Origin: Xylocopa sonorina
Lineage: Eukaryota; Arthropoda; Insecta; Hymenoptera; Apidae
DNA: 64,000 bases
Direction of reading: 5' to 3'
Assembly (NCBI RefSeq): GCF_050948175.1
Contig: NW_027490115.1
Span: 744,001 to 808,000, forward strand
Within the stretch, counting starts at the first letter, position 1. Every line of letters begins with the position of its first letter. This document shows, piece by piece, positions 25,292 to 38,400 of this stretch. The translations under genes and the position numbers were made by a program. The notes beneath the pieces are model-generated. The model saw only the letters and a program-made list of their open reading frames with translations, was not told where the DNA came from and did no database searches.

Positions 25292-26340
25292 CAACAGAGT
25301 TCTAATGCTCCTCAGAACGCGATATCGCATCTAATTTCTATGCTTCATGATAAGATATAATATTCATTGCGAAGTGTCATGTATACCTCGTATTCACTTC
25401 AAAGGAATGTCAATGCGACACATCCTTGCTAGGAAATAGCGTATACAGATGTCTACGTATCGTAGCAATAGAGTTCTAATGCTACTTAAATCGCGATATC
25501 GCATCTCGTTTCTATGTCTCGTCATAAGATATAATATTCATTGCGAAGTGTCATGTATACCTCGTATTCACTACAAAAGAATGTAAATGCGACTATTGCT
25601 TGCTAGGAAATAGCGTTTGCAGATGTCTACGCATCGTATCAATAGCGTTCTAATGCTACCTATATCGCGATATCACTTCTCATTTATATGTTTCGTGATA
25701 AGATATAATATTCATTGCGAAGTGTCATGTATAGCTCGTATTCTCTCCAAAAGAATGCAAATGCGACACTTCCTCGCTAGGAAATAGCGTATTCAGATGT
25801 CTACGTATCGTACCAATAGAGTTCTAATGCTACTTAAATCGCGATATCGCATCTCATTTATATGTTTCGTGATAAGATATAATATTCATTGCGAAGTGTC
25901 ATGTACACCTCGTATTCACTTCAGACGAATGTAAATGCGACACTTCCTAGCTAGGAAATAGCGTATCCAGATGTCTACGTATCGTAGCAATAATTTTCTA
26001 ATGCTACATTAATCGCGATATCGCATCTCATTTCTATGTTTCGTGATAAGATATAATATTCATTGCGTAGTGTCATGTATACCTCGTATTCACTACAAAA
26101 GAATGTAAATGCGACTATTGCTTGCTAGGAAATAGCGTTTGCAGATGTCTACGTATCGTAGCAATAGAGTTCTAATGTTACTTAAATCGCGATATCGCAT
26201 CTCATTTCTATGTTTCGTGATAAGATATAATATTCATTGCGAAGTGTCATGTATACCTCCTATTCACTTCGAAAGAATGTAATTGCGACTATTGCTTGCT
26301 AGGAAATAGCGTTTGCAGATGTCTACGTATCGTAGCAATA

Positions 26341-27036
26341 TCTTTCTAATGCTTCTTAAAACCCGATATCGCATCTCTCTTCTATGTTTCATGATAAGAT
26401 ATAATATTAATTGCGAAGTGTCATGTATACCACCTATTCACTTCAAAAGAATGTAAATGCGACTATTGCTTGCTAGGAAATAGCGTTTGCAGATGTCTAC
26501 GTATCGTAGCAATAGAGTTCTAATGCTTCTTAAAACCCGATATCGCATCTCTCTCCTATGTTTCATGATAAGATATAATATTCATTGCGAAGTGTCATGT
26601 ATACATCCTATTCACTTCGAAAGAATGTAATTGCGACTATTGCTTGCTAGGAAATAGCGTTTGCAGATGTCTACGTATCGTAGCAATATCTTTCTAATGC
26701 TTCTTAAAACCCGATATCGCATCTCTCTTCTATGTTTCATGATAAGATATAATATTAATTGCGAAGTGTCATGTATACCACCTATTCACTTCAAAAGAAT
26801 GTAAATGCGACTATTGCTTGCTAGGAAATAGCGTTTGCAGATGTCTACGTATCGTAGCAATAGAGTTCTAATGCTTCTTAAAACCCGATATCGCATCTCT
26901 CTCCTATGTTTCATGATAAGATATAATATTCATTGCGAAGTGTCATGTATACATCCTATTCACTTCAAAAGAATGTAAATGCGACTATTGCTTGCTAGGA
27001 AATAGCGTTTGCAGATGTCTACGTGTCGTAGCAATA
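26341..27036 (+). repeat. Dimer duplicated in tandem (2 x 348 bp)
   Basis: TCTTTCTAATGC, AAAACCCGATATC, AATATTAATTGCG, TATACCACCTATTC and TACATCCTATTC recur at 348 bp (26341 and 26689). The AAAACCCG change removes one arm of the central dyad in these monomers. Confidence 0.85.
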
Positions 27037-29285
27037 GAGTTCTAATGCTACTTAAATCGCGATATCGCATCTCGTTTCTATGTTTCATGATAAGATAGAA
27101 TATTCATTGCGAAGTGTCATGTATACCTCGTATTCACTTCAAAAGAATGTCAATGCAACACTTCCTTGCTAGGAAATAGTGTATTCAGATGTCTACGTAT
27201 CGTAGCAATAGAGTTCTAATGCTACTTAAATCGCGATATCGCAACTCATTTCTATGTTTCGTGATAAGATATAATATTCATTGCGAAGTGTCATGTATAC
27301 CTCGTATTCACTACAAAAGAATGTAAATGCGACTATTGCTTGCTAGGAAATAGCGTTTGCAGATGTCTACATATCGTAGCAATAGAGTTCTAATGCTACT
27401 TAAATCACGATATCTCATCTCATTTCTATGTTTCGTGATAAGATATAGTATTCATTGCGAAGTGTCATGTATACCTCGTATTCACTTCAAAATAATGTAA
27501 ATGCGACTATTGCTTGCTAGGAAATAGCGTTTGCAGATGTCTACGTATCGTAGCAATAGCGTTCTAATGCTACTTATATCGCGATATCACATCTCATTTA
27601 TATGTTTCGTGATAAGATATAATAGCCATTGCGTAGTGTCATGTATACCTCGTATTCACTTCAAAAGAATGTAAATGGGACTATTCCTTGCTAGGGCATA
27701 GCGTTTGCAAATGCCTACATATCGTAGCAATAGAGTTCTAATGCTTCTTAAAACCCGATATCGCATCTCTCTTCTATGTTTCAAGATAAGATATAATATA
27801 CATTGCGAAGTGTCATGTATACCTCGTATTCACTCCAAAAGAATGTAAATGCGACACTTCCTTGCTAGGAAATAGCGTATTCGGATGTCTACGTATCGTA
27901 GCAATAGAGTTCTAATGCTACTTAAATCGCGATATCGCATCTCACTTCTATGTTTCGTGATAAGATACAATATTCATTGCGAAGTGTCATGTATACCTCG
28001 TATTCACATCAAAAGAATGTAAGTGCGAATCTTCCTTGCTCGGAAATAGCGTTTGCAGATGTCTACGTAACGTAGCAGTAGAGTTCTAATGCTTCTCAGA
28101 ACGCGATATCGCATCTCATTTCTATGCTTCATGATAAGATATAATATTCATTGCGAAGTGTCACGTATACCTCGTATTCACTTCAAAGGAATGTCAATGC
28201 GACACTTCCTTGCTAGGAAATAGCGTATTCAGATGTCTACGAATCGTAGCAATAGAGTTCTAATGCTACTTAAATCGCGATATCGCATCTCATTTCTATG
28301 TTTCGTGATAAGATATAATATTCATTGCGAAGTGTCATGTATACCTCGTATTCAATACAAAAGAATGTAAATGCGACTATTGCTTGCTAGGAAATAGCGT
28401 CTGCAGATGTCTACGCATCGTAGCAATAGCGTTCTAATGCTACTTATATCGCGATATCACATCTCATTTATATGTTTCGTGATAAGATATAATATCCATT
28501 GCGAAGTGTCATGTATACCTCGTATTCACTACAAAAGAATGTAAATGCGACTATTGCTTGTTAAGAAATAGCGTTTGCAGATGTCTACGTATCGTAGCAA
28601 TAGCGTTCTAATGCTACTTATATCGCGATATCACATCTCATATGTATGTTTCGTGATAAGATATAATAGTCATTGCGAAGTGTCATGTATACATCGTATT
28701 CACTACAAAAGAATGCAAGTGCGACTATCGCTTGCTAGGAAATAGCGTTTGCAGATGTCTACGTGTCATAGCAATAGCGTTCTAATGCTACTTAAATCGC
28801 TATATCACATCTCATTTATATGTTTCGTGACAAGATATAATATTCATTGCGAAGTGTCACGTATGCCTCGTATTCACTTCAAAAGAATTAAATGCGACTA
28901 TTGCTTGCTAGGAAATATCGTTTGCAGATATCTACGCATCGTAGCAATAGCGTTCTAATGCTACTTATATCGCGATATCACATCTCATTTATATGTTTCG
29001 TGATAAGATATAATATTCATTGCGAAGTGTCATGTATACCTCGTATTCACTTCAAAAGAATGTAAATGCGACTATTGCTGGCTAGGAAATAGCGTTTGCA
29101 GATGTCTACGCATCTTATCAATAGCGTTCTAATGCTACTTATTTCGCGATATCGCATCTCTCTCCTATGTTTCATGATAAGATATAATATTCATTGCGAA
29201 ATGTCATGTATACATCCTATTCACTTCAAAAGAATGTAAGTGCGACACTTCCATGCTAGGAAATAGCGTTTGCAGATGTCTCCGC

Positions 29286-29459
29286 ATCGAGGCCATAGAG
29301 TTCTAATGCTTCTTACAACGCGATATCGCAACACTCTTCTATGCTTCATGAGAACATATAATATTCATTGCGAAGTGTCATGTATACCTCGTATTCACTT
29401 CAAAGGAATGTCAATGCGACACATCCTTGCTAGGAAATAGCGTATACAGATGTCTACGT
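29286..29459 (+). repeat. Rare family B monomer, G type
   Basis: The monomer junction reads TCTCCGCATCGAGGCCATAG instead of TCTACGTATCGTAGCAATAG, after CATGCTAGGAAATAGCG. The same variant is at about 42314. A related form, TCTCCTTATCGAGGCCATTG, occurs at about 15887, 19023, 19363 and 22493. The change destroys the CTACG/CGTAG junction dyad. Confidence 0.75.
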
Positions 29460-29633
29460 ATCGTAGCAATAGAGTTCTAATGCTACTTAAATCGCGATAT
29501 CGCATCTCATTTCTATGTTTCGTGATAAGATATAATATTCGTTGCGAAGTGTCATGTATACCTCGTATTCACTACAGAAGAATGTTAATGCGACTATTGC
29601 TTGCTAGGAAATAGCGTCTGCAGATGTCTACGC
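29460..29633 (+). repeat. Family B monomer, R type (174 bp)
   Basis: R monomers read CGTAGCAATAGAGTTC then GCTACTTAAATCGCGATATC, CATTTCTATG and TTTCGTGATAAG. They keep the GCGATATCGC dyad. They are the commonest class in 14.5-28 kb and recur throughout B. Confidence 0.85.
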
Positions 29634-29807
29634 ATCGTATCAATAGCGTTCTAATGCTACTTATATCGCGATATCACATCTCATTTATATGTTTCGTGAT
29701 AAGATATAATATTCATTGCGAAGTGTCATGTATACCACGTATTCACTTCAAAAGAGTGTAAATGCGACTATTGCTTGCTAGGAAATAGCGTATTCAGATG
29801 TCTACGT
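29634..29807 (+). repeat. Family B monomer, T type (174 bp, dyad broken)
   Basis: T monomers usually read CGCATCGTAGCAATAGCG (this copy has GTATCAATAGCG), then ACTTATATCGCGATATCACA and CATTTATATG. The change of GATATCGC to GATATCAC breaks the central 10-bp dyad but keeps the EcoRV core. They are common from about 28 kb onward, often beside S or R monomers. Confidence 0.85.
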
Positions 29808-32067
29808 ATCGTAGCAATAGAGTTCTAATGCTACTTAAATCGCGATATCGCATCTCATTTCTATGTTTCGTGATAAGATATAATATTCCTTGCGAAGTGT
29901 CATGTATACCTCGTATTCACTACAACAGAATGTAAATGCGACTATTGCTTGCTAGGATATAACGTTTGCAGATGTCTACGCATCGTAGCAACAGCGTTCT
30001 AATGCTACTTATATCGCGATATCACATCTCATTTATATGTTTCGTGATAAGATATAATATTCATTTCGAAGTGTCATGTATACCTCGTATTCACTTCAAA
30101 AGAGTGTAAATGCGACTATTGCTTGCTAGGAAATAGCGTTTGCAGATGTCTACGCATCGTAGCAATAGCGTTCTATTGCTTCTTAAAACGCGATATCGCA
30201 TCTCTCTTCTATGTTTCATGATAGGATATAATATTCATTGCGAAGTGTCATGTATACCTCCTATTCACTTCAAAAGAATTAAACGCGACTATTGCTTGCT
30301 AGGAAATAGTGTTTGCAGATGTCTACGCATTGTAGCAATAGAGTTCTAATGCTACTTAAATCGCGATATCGCATCTCATTTCTATGTTTCGTGATAAGAT
30401 ATAATATTCATTGCGAAGTGTCATGTATACCTCGTATTCACTTCAATAGAATGTCAATGCAACACTTCCTTGCTAGGAAATAGTGTATTCAGATGTCTAC
30501 GTATCGTAGCAATAGAGTTCTAATGCTACTTAAATCGCGATATCGCATCTCGTTTCTATGTTTCATGATAAGATAGAATATTCATTGCGAAGTGTCATGT
30601 ATACCTCGTATTCACTTCAAAAGAATGTCAATGCAACACTTCCTTGCTAGGAAATAGTGTATTCAGATGTCTACGTATCGTAGCAATAGAGTTCTAATGC
30701 TACTTAAATCGCGATATCGCATCTCATTTCTATGTTTCGTGATAAGATATAATATTCATTGCGAAGTGTCATGTATACCTCGTATTCACTTCAAAAGAAT
30801 GTAAATGAGACTATTGCTTGCTAGGAAATAGCGTTTGGAGATGTCTACGCATCGTAGCAATAGCGTTCTAATGCTACTTATATCGCGATATCACATCTCA
30901 TTTATATGTTTCGTGATAAGATATAATATTCATTGCGAAGTGTCATGTATACCTCGTATTCACTTCAAAAGAGTGTAAATGCGACTATTGCTTGCTAGGA
31001 AATAGCGTTTGCAGATGTCTACCTATCGTAGCAATAGCGTTCTAATGCTACTTATATCGCGATATCACATCTCATTTATATGTTTCGTGATAAGATATAA
31101 TATTCATTGCGAAGTGTCATGTATACCTCGTATTCACTTCAAAAGAATGTAAATGCGACTATTGCTTGCTAGGAAATAGCGTTTGCAGATGTCTGCGCAT
31201 CGTAGCAATAGCGTTCTAATGCTTCTTAAAACGCGATATCGCATCTCTCCTCTACGTTTCATGATAAGATATAATATTCATTGCGAAGTGTCAGGTATAC
31301 TTCCTATTCACTTCAAAAGAATTAAATGCGACTATTGATTGCTAGGAAACAGTGTTTGCAGATGTCTACGTATCGTAGCAATAGAGTTCTAATGCTACTT
31401 AAATCGCGATATCGCATCTCATTTCTATGTTTCGTGATAAGATATAATATTCATTGCGAAGTGTCATGTATACCTCGTATTCACTTCAAAGGAATGTAAA
31501 TGCGAATCTTCCTTGCTCGGAAATAGCGTTTGCAGATGTCTACGTAACGTAGCAATAGAGTTCTTATGCTTCTCAGAATGCGATATCGCATCTCATTTCT
31601 ATGCTTCATGATAAGATAGAATATTCATTGCGAAGTGTCATGTATACCTCGTATTCACTTCAAAAGAATGTCAATGCAACACTTCCTTGCTAGGAAATAG
31701 TGTATTCAGATGTCTACGTATCGTAGCAATAGAGTTCTAATGCTACTTAAATCGCGATATCGCATCTCATTTCTATGTTTCGTGATAAGATATAATATTC
31801 ATTGCGAAGTGTCATGTATACCTCGTATTCACTTCAAAAGAATGTAAATGAGACTATTGCTTGCTAGGAAATAGCGTTTGGAGATGTCTACGCATCGTAG
31901 CAATAGCGTTCTAATGCTACTTATATCGCGATATCACATCTCATTTATATGTTTCGTGATAAGATATAATATTCATTGCGAAGTGTCATGTATACCTCGT
32001 ATTCACTTCAAAAGAATGTCAATGCGACTGTTGCTTGCTAGGAAATAGCGTTTGCAGATGTCTACGC

Positions 32068-32240
32068 ATCGTAGCAATAGCGTTCTAATGCTTCTTAAAA
32101 CGCGATATCGCATCTCTCTTCTATGTTTCATGATAAGATATAATATTCATTGCGAAGTGTCATGTATACCTCCTATTCACTTCAAAAGAATTAAATGCGA
32201 CTGTTGCTTGCTAGGAAATAGCGTTTGCAGATGTCTACGT
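32068..32240 (+). repeat. Family B monomer, S type (173 bp)
   Basis: S monomers read GCTTCTTAAAACGCGATATC, then CATCTCTCTTCTATG or CATCTCTCCTCTATG, then TTTCATGATAAG, TATACCTCCTATTC and GAATTAAATGCG. They lack one base relative to GAATGTAAATG, so they are 173 bp. That loss removes an in-frame TAA on the + strand and creates the recurring 69-codon frame. The AAAACGCG block resembles family A. Confidence 0.85.
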
Positions 32241-32297
32241 ATCGTAGAAATAGAGTTCTAATGCTACTTAAATCGCGATATCGCATTTCATTTCTAT

Positions 32298-35200
32298 GTT
32301 TCGTGATAAGATATAATATTCATTGCGAAGTGTCATGTATACCTCGTATTCACTTCAAAAGAGTGTAAATGCGACTATTGCTTGCTAGCAAATAGCGTTT
32401 GCAGATGTCTACCTATCGTAGCAATAGAGTTCTAATGCTACTTATATCGCGATATCACATCTCATTTATATGTTTCGTGATAAGATATAATATTCATTGC
32501 GAAGTGTCATGTATACCTCGTATTCACTTCAAAAGAATGTAAATGCGACTATTGCTTGCTAGGAAATAGCGTTTGCAGATGTCTGCGCATCGTAGCAATA
32601 GCGTTCTAATGCTTCTTAAAACGCGATATCGCATCTCTCCTCTATGTTTCATGATAAGATATAATATTCATTGCGAAGTGTCAGGTATACTTCCTATTCA
32701 CTTCAAAAGAATTAAATGCGACTATTGCTTGCTAGGAAATAGCGTTTGCAGATATCTACCTATCGTAGCAATAGCGTTCTAATGCTACTTATATCGCGAT
32801 ATCACATCTCATTTATATGTTTCGTGATAAGATATAATATTCATTGCGAAGTGTCATGTATACCTCGTATTCACTTCAAAAGAATGTAAATGCGACTATT
32901 GCTTGCTAGGAAATAGCGTTTGCAGATGTCTGCGCATCGTAGCAATAGCGTTCTAATTCTACTTATATCGCGATATCACATCTCATTTATATGTTTCGTG
33001 ATAAGATATAATATTCATTGCGAAGTGTCAGGTATACTTCCTATTCACTTCAAAAGAATTAAATGCGACTATTGCTTGCTAGGAAATAGTGTTTGCAGAT
33101 GTCTACGTATCGTAGCAATAGAGTTCTAATGCTACTTAAATCGCGATATCGCATCTCATTTCTATGTTTCGTGATAAGATATAATATTCATTGCGAAGTG
33201 TCATGTATACCTCGTATTCACTTCAAAGGAATGTAAATGCGAATCTTCCTTGCTCGGAAATAGCGTTTGCAGATGTCTACGTAACGTAGCAATAGAGTTC
33301 TTATGCTTCTCAGAATGCGATATCGCATCTCATTTCTATGCTTCATGATAAGATAGAATATTCATTGCGAAGTGTCATGTATACCTCGTATTCACTTCAA
33401 AAGAATGTCAATGCGACTGTTGCTTGCTAGGAAATAGCGTTTGCAGATGTCTACGCATCGTAGCAATAGCGTTCTAATGCTTCTTAAAACGCGATATCGC
33501 ATCTCTCTTCTATGTTTCATGATAAGATATAATATTCATTGCGAAGTGTCATGTATACCTCCTATTCACTTCAAAAGAATTAAATGCGACTGTTGCTTGC
33601 TAGGAAATAGCGTTTGCAGATGTCTACGTATCGTAGAAATAGAGTTCTAATGCTACTTAAATCGCGATATCGCATTTCATTTCTATGTTTCGTTATAAGA
33701 TATAATATTCATTGCGAAGTGTCATGTATACCTCGTATTCACTTCAAAAGAGTGTAAATGCGACTATTGCTTGCTAGGAAATAGCGTTTGCAGATGTCTA
33801 CCTATCGTAGCAATAGAGTTCTAATGCTACTTATATCGCGATATCACATCTCATTTATATGTTTCGTGATAAGATATAATATTCATTGCGAAGTGTCATG
33901 TATGCCTCGTATTCACTTCAAAAGAATGTAAATGCGACTATTCCTTGCTAGGAAATAGTGTTTGCAGATGTCTACGTATCGTAGCAATAGAGTTCTAATA
34001 CTACTTAAATCGCGATATCGCATCTCATTTCTATGTTTCGTGATAAGATATAATATTCATTGCGAAGTGTCATATATACCTCGTATTCACTTCAAAAGGA
34101 TGTAAATGAGACTATTGCTTGCTAGGAAATAGCGTTTGGAGATGTCTACGTAACGTAGCAATAGAGTTCTAATGCTACTTAATCGCGATATCGCATCTCA
34201 TTTATATGTTTTATGATAAGATATAATATTCATTGCGAAGTGACATGTATACCTCGTACTCACTTCAAAAGAATGTAAATGAGACTATTGCTTGCTAGGA
34301 AATAGCGTTTGGAGATGTCTACGCATCGTAGCAATAGCGTTCTAATGCTACTTATATCGCGATATCACATCTCATTTATATGTTTCGTGATAAGATATAA
34401 TATTCATTGCGAAGTGTCATGTATACCTCGTATTCACTTCAAAAGAGTGTAAATGCGACTATTGCTTGCTAGCAAATAGCGTTTGCAGATGTCTACCTAT
34501 CGTAGCAATAGAGTTCTAATGCTACTTATATCGCGATATCACATCTCATTTATATGTTTCGTGATAAGATATAATATTCATTGCGAAGTGTCATGTATAC
34601 CTCGTATTCACTTCAAAAGAATGTAAATGCGACTATTGCTTGCTAGGAAATAGCGTTTGCAGATGTCTGCGCTTCGTAGCAATAGCGTTCTAATGCTTCT
34701 TAAAACGCGATATCGCATCTCTCCTCTATGTTTCATGATAAGATATAATATTCATTGCGAAGTGTCAGGTATACTTCCTATTCACTTCAAAAGAATTAAA
34801 TGCGACTATTGCTTGCTAGGAAATAGCGTTTGCAGATATCTACCTATCGTAGCAATAGCGTTCTAATGCTACTTATATCGCGATATCACATCTCATTTAT
34901 ATGTTTCGTGATAAGATATAATATTCATTGCGAAGTGTCATGTATACCTCGTATTCACTTCAAAAGAATGTAAATGCGACTATTGCTTGCTAGGAAATAG
35001 CGTTTGCAGATGTCTGCGCATCGTAGCAATAGCGTTCTAATTCTACTTATATCGCGATATCACATCTCATTTATATGTTTCGTGATAAGATATAATATTC
35101 ATTGCGAAGTGTCAGGTATACTTCCTATTCACTTCAAAAGAATTAAATGCGACTATTGCTTGCTAGGAAATAGTGTTTGCAGATGTCTACGTATCGTAGC

Positions 35201-38200
35201 AATAGAGTTCTAATGCTACTTAAATCGCGATATCGCATCTCATTTCTATGTTTCGTGATAAGATATAATATTCATTGCGAAGTGTCATGTATACCTCGTA
35301 TTCACTTCAAAGGAATGTAAATGCGAATCTTCCTTGCTCGGAAATAGCGTTTGCAGATGTCTACGTAACGTAGCAATAGAGTTCTTATGCTTCTCAGAAT
35401 GCGATATCGCATCTCATTTCTATGCTTCATGATAAGATAGAATATTCATTGCGAAGTGTCATGTATACCTCGTATTCACTTCAAAAGAATGTCAATGCGA
35501 CTGTTGCTTGCTAGGAAATAGCGTTTGCAGATGTCTACGCATCGTAGCAATAGCGTTCTAATGCTTCTTAAAACGCGATATCGCATCTCTCTTCTATGTT
35601 TCATGATAAGATATAATATTCATTGCGAAGTGTCATGTATACCTCCTATTCACTTCAAAAGAATTAAATGCGACTGTTGCTTGCTAGGAAATAGCGTTTG
35701 CAGATGTCTACGTATCGTAGAAATAGAGTTCTAATGCTACTTAAATCGCGATATCGCATTTCATTTCTATGTTTCGTTATAAGATATAATATTCATTGCG
35801 AAGTGTCATGTATACCTCGTATTCACTTCAAAAGAGTGTAAATGCGACTATTGCTTGCTAGGAAATAGCGTTTGCAGATGTCTACCTATCGTAGCAATAG
35901 AGTTCTAATGCTACTTATATCGCGATATCACATCTCATTTATATGTTTCGTGATAAGATATAATATTCATTGCGAAGTGTCATGTATGCCTCGTATTCAC
36001 TTCAAAAGAATGTAAATGCGACTATTCCTTGCTAGGAAATAGTGTTTGCAGATGTCTACGTATCGTAGCAATAGAGTTCTAATACTACTTAAATCGCGAT
36101 ATCGCATCTCATTTCTATGTTTCGTGATAAGATATAATATTCATTGCGAAGTGTCATATATACCTCGTATTCACTTCAAAAGAATGTAAATGAGACTATT
36201 GCTTGCTAGGAAATAGCGTTTGGAGATGTCTACGTAACGTAGCAATAGAGTTCTAATGCTACTTAATCGCGATATCGCATCTCATTTATATGTTTTATGA
36301 TAAGATATAATATTCATTGCGAAGTGACATGTATACCTCGTACTCACTTCAAAAGAATGTAAATGAGACTATTGCTTGCTAGGAAATAGCGTTTGGAGAT
36401 GTCTACGCATCGTAGCAATAGCGTTCTAATGCTACTTATATCGCGATATCACATCTCATTTATATGTTTCGTGATAAGATATAATATTCATTGCGAAGTG
36501 TCATGTATACCTCGTATTCACTTCAAAAGAGTGTAAATGCGACTATTGCTTGCTAGGAAATAGCGTTTGCAGATGTCTACCTATCGTAGCAATAGCGTTC
36601 TAATGCTACTTATATCGCGATATCACATCTCATTTATATGTTTCGTGATAAGATATAATATTCATTGCGAAGTGTCATGTATACCTCGTATTCACTTCAA
36701 AAGAATGTAAATGCGACTATTGCTTGCTAGGAAATAGCGTTTGCAGATGTCTGCGCATCGTAGCAATAGCGTTCTAATGCTTCTTAAAACGCGATATCGC
36801 ATCTCTCCTCTATGTTTCATGATAAGATATAATATTCATTGCGAAGTGTCAGGTATACTTCCTATTCACTTCAAAAGAATTAAATGCGACTATTGCTTGC
36901 TAGGAAATAGTGTTTGCAGATGTCTACGTATCGTAGCAATAGAGTTCTAATGCTACTTAAATCGCGATATCGCATCTCATTTCTATGTTTCGTGATAAGA
37001 TATAATATTCATTGCGAAGTGTCATGTATACCTCGTATTCACTTCAAAGGAATGTAAATGCGAATCTTCCTTGCTCGGAAATAGCGTTTGCAGATGTCTA
37101 CGTAACGTAGCAATAGAGTTCTTATGCTTCTCAGAATGCGATATCGCATCTCATTTCTATGCTTCATGATAAGATAGAATATTCATTGCGAAGTGTCATG
37201 TATACCTCGTATTCACTTCAAAAGAATGTCAATGCGACTGTTGCTTGCTAGGAAATAGCGTTTGCAGATGTCTACGCATCGTAGCAATAGCGTTCTAATG
37301 CTTCTTAAAACGCGATATCGCATCTCTCTTCTATGTTTCATGATAAGATATAATATTCATTGCGAAGTGTCATGTATACCTCCTATTCACTTCAAAAGAA
37401 TTAAATGCGACTGTTGCTTGCTAGGAAATAGCGTTTGCAGATGTCTACGTATCGTAGAAATAGAGTTCTAATGCTACTTAAATCGCGATATCGCATTTCA
37501 TTTCTATGTTTCGTGATAAGATATAATATTCATTGCGAAGTGTCATGTATACCTCGTATTCACATCAAAAGAGTGTAAATGCGACTATTGCTTGCTAGGA
37601 AATAGCGTTTGCAGATGTCTACCTATCGTAGCAATAGAGTTCTAATGCTACTTATATCGCGATATCACATCTCATTTATATGTTTCGTGATAAGATATAA
37701 TATTCATTGCGAAGTGTCATGTATACCTCGTATTCACTTCAAAAGAATGTAAATGCGACTAATCCTTGCTAGGAAATAGCGTTTGCAGATGTCTGCGCAT
37801 CGTAGCAATAGCGTTCTAATGCTACTTATATCGCGATATCACATCTCATTTATATGTTTCGTGATAAGATATAATATTCATTGCGAAGTGTCAGGTATAC
37901 TTCCTATTCACTTCAAAAGAATTAAATGCGACTATTGCTTGCTAGGAAATAGTTTTTGCAGATGTCTACGTATCGTAGCAATAGAGTTCTAATGCTACTT
38001 AAATCGCGATATCGCATCTCATTTCTATGTTTCGTGATAAGATATAATATTCATTGCGAAGTGTCATGTATACCTCGTATTCACTTCAAAGGAATGTAAA
38101 TGCGAATCTTCCTTGCTCGGAAATAGCGTTTGCAGATGTCTACGTAACGTAGCAATAGAGTTCTTATGCTTCTCAGAATGCGATATCGCATCTCATTTCT

Positions 38201-38400
38201 ATGCTTCATGATAAGATAGAATATTCATTGCGAAGTGTCATGTATACCTCGTATTCACTTCAAAAGAATGTCAATGCGACTGTTGCTTGCTAGGAAATAG
38301 CGTTTGCAGATGTCTACGCATCGTAGCAATAGCGTTCTAATGCTTCTTAAAACGCGATATCGCATCTCTCTTCTATGTTTCATGATAAGATATAATATTC
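32298..38400 (+). repeat. 12-mer HOR array (2,084-bp period)
   Basis: Copy 1 is about 32298-34381, copy 2 about 34382-36465 and copy 3 begins at about 36466. Markers repeat at 2,084 bp: CTTGCTAGCAAATAGC at 32381 and 34465, S monomers at 32573/34657/36741 and 32920/35004, and AGTGACATGTATACC near 34240 and 36325. 2,084 bp equals twelve monomers, four of them 173 bp. Copy 3 is shortened to 1,737 bp spacing by loss of two monomers (347 bp). A further partial copy fills about 37771-38400. Confidence 0.9.
33283..33456 (+). repeat. Family B monomer, Q type (174 bp)
   Basis: Q monomers begin AACGTAGCAATAGAG, usually after GAATCTTCCTTGCTCGG, then read GCTTCTCAGAACGCG or GCTTCTCAGAATGCG, then CTATGCTTCATGATAAG. 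The AATGCG form extends the dyad to the perfect 14-bp palindrome ATGCGATATCGCAT. The junction reads CTACGTAACGTAG, a 13-bp dyad with 6-bp arms. Confidence 0.85.

Larger units (their letters stand above)
27037..32297 (+). repeat. Mixed family B stretch with short duplications
   Basis: This stretch has R, T, S, Q and G monomers without one dominant HOR. Small events visible are a single-monomer duplication around 30440-30785 (AATGCAACACTTCC and AATAGTGTATTC twice, about 174-175 bp apart) and a hexamer-spaced (about 1,042-bp) copy of 30590-31010 at about 31632-32052, sharing AATGAGACTATTGC and GCGTTTGGAG. No unique sequence was seen. Confidence 0.8.
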
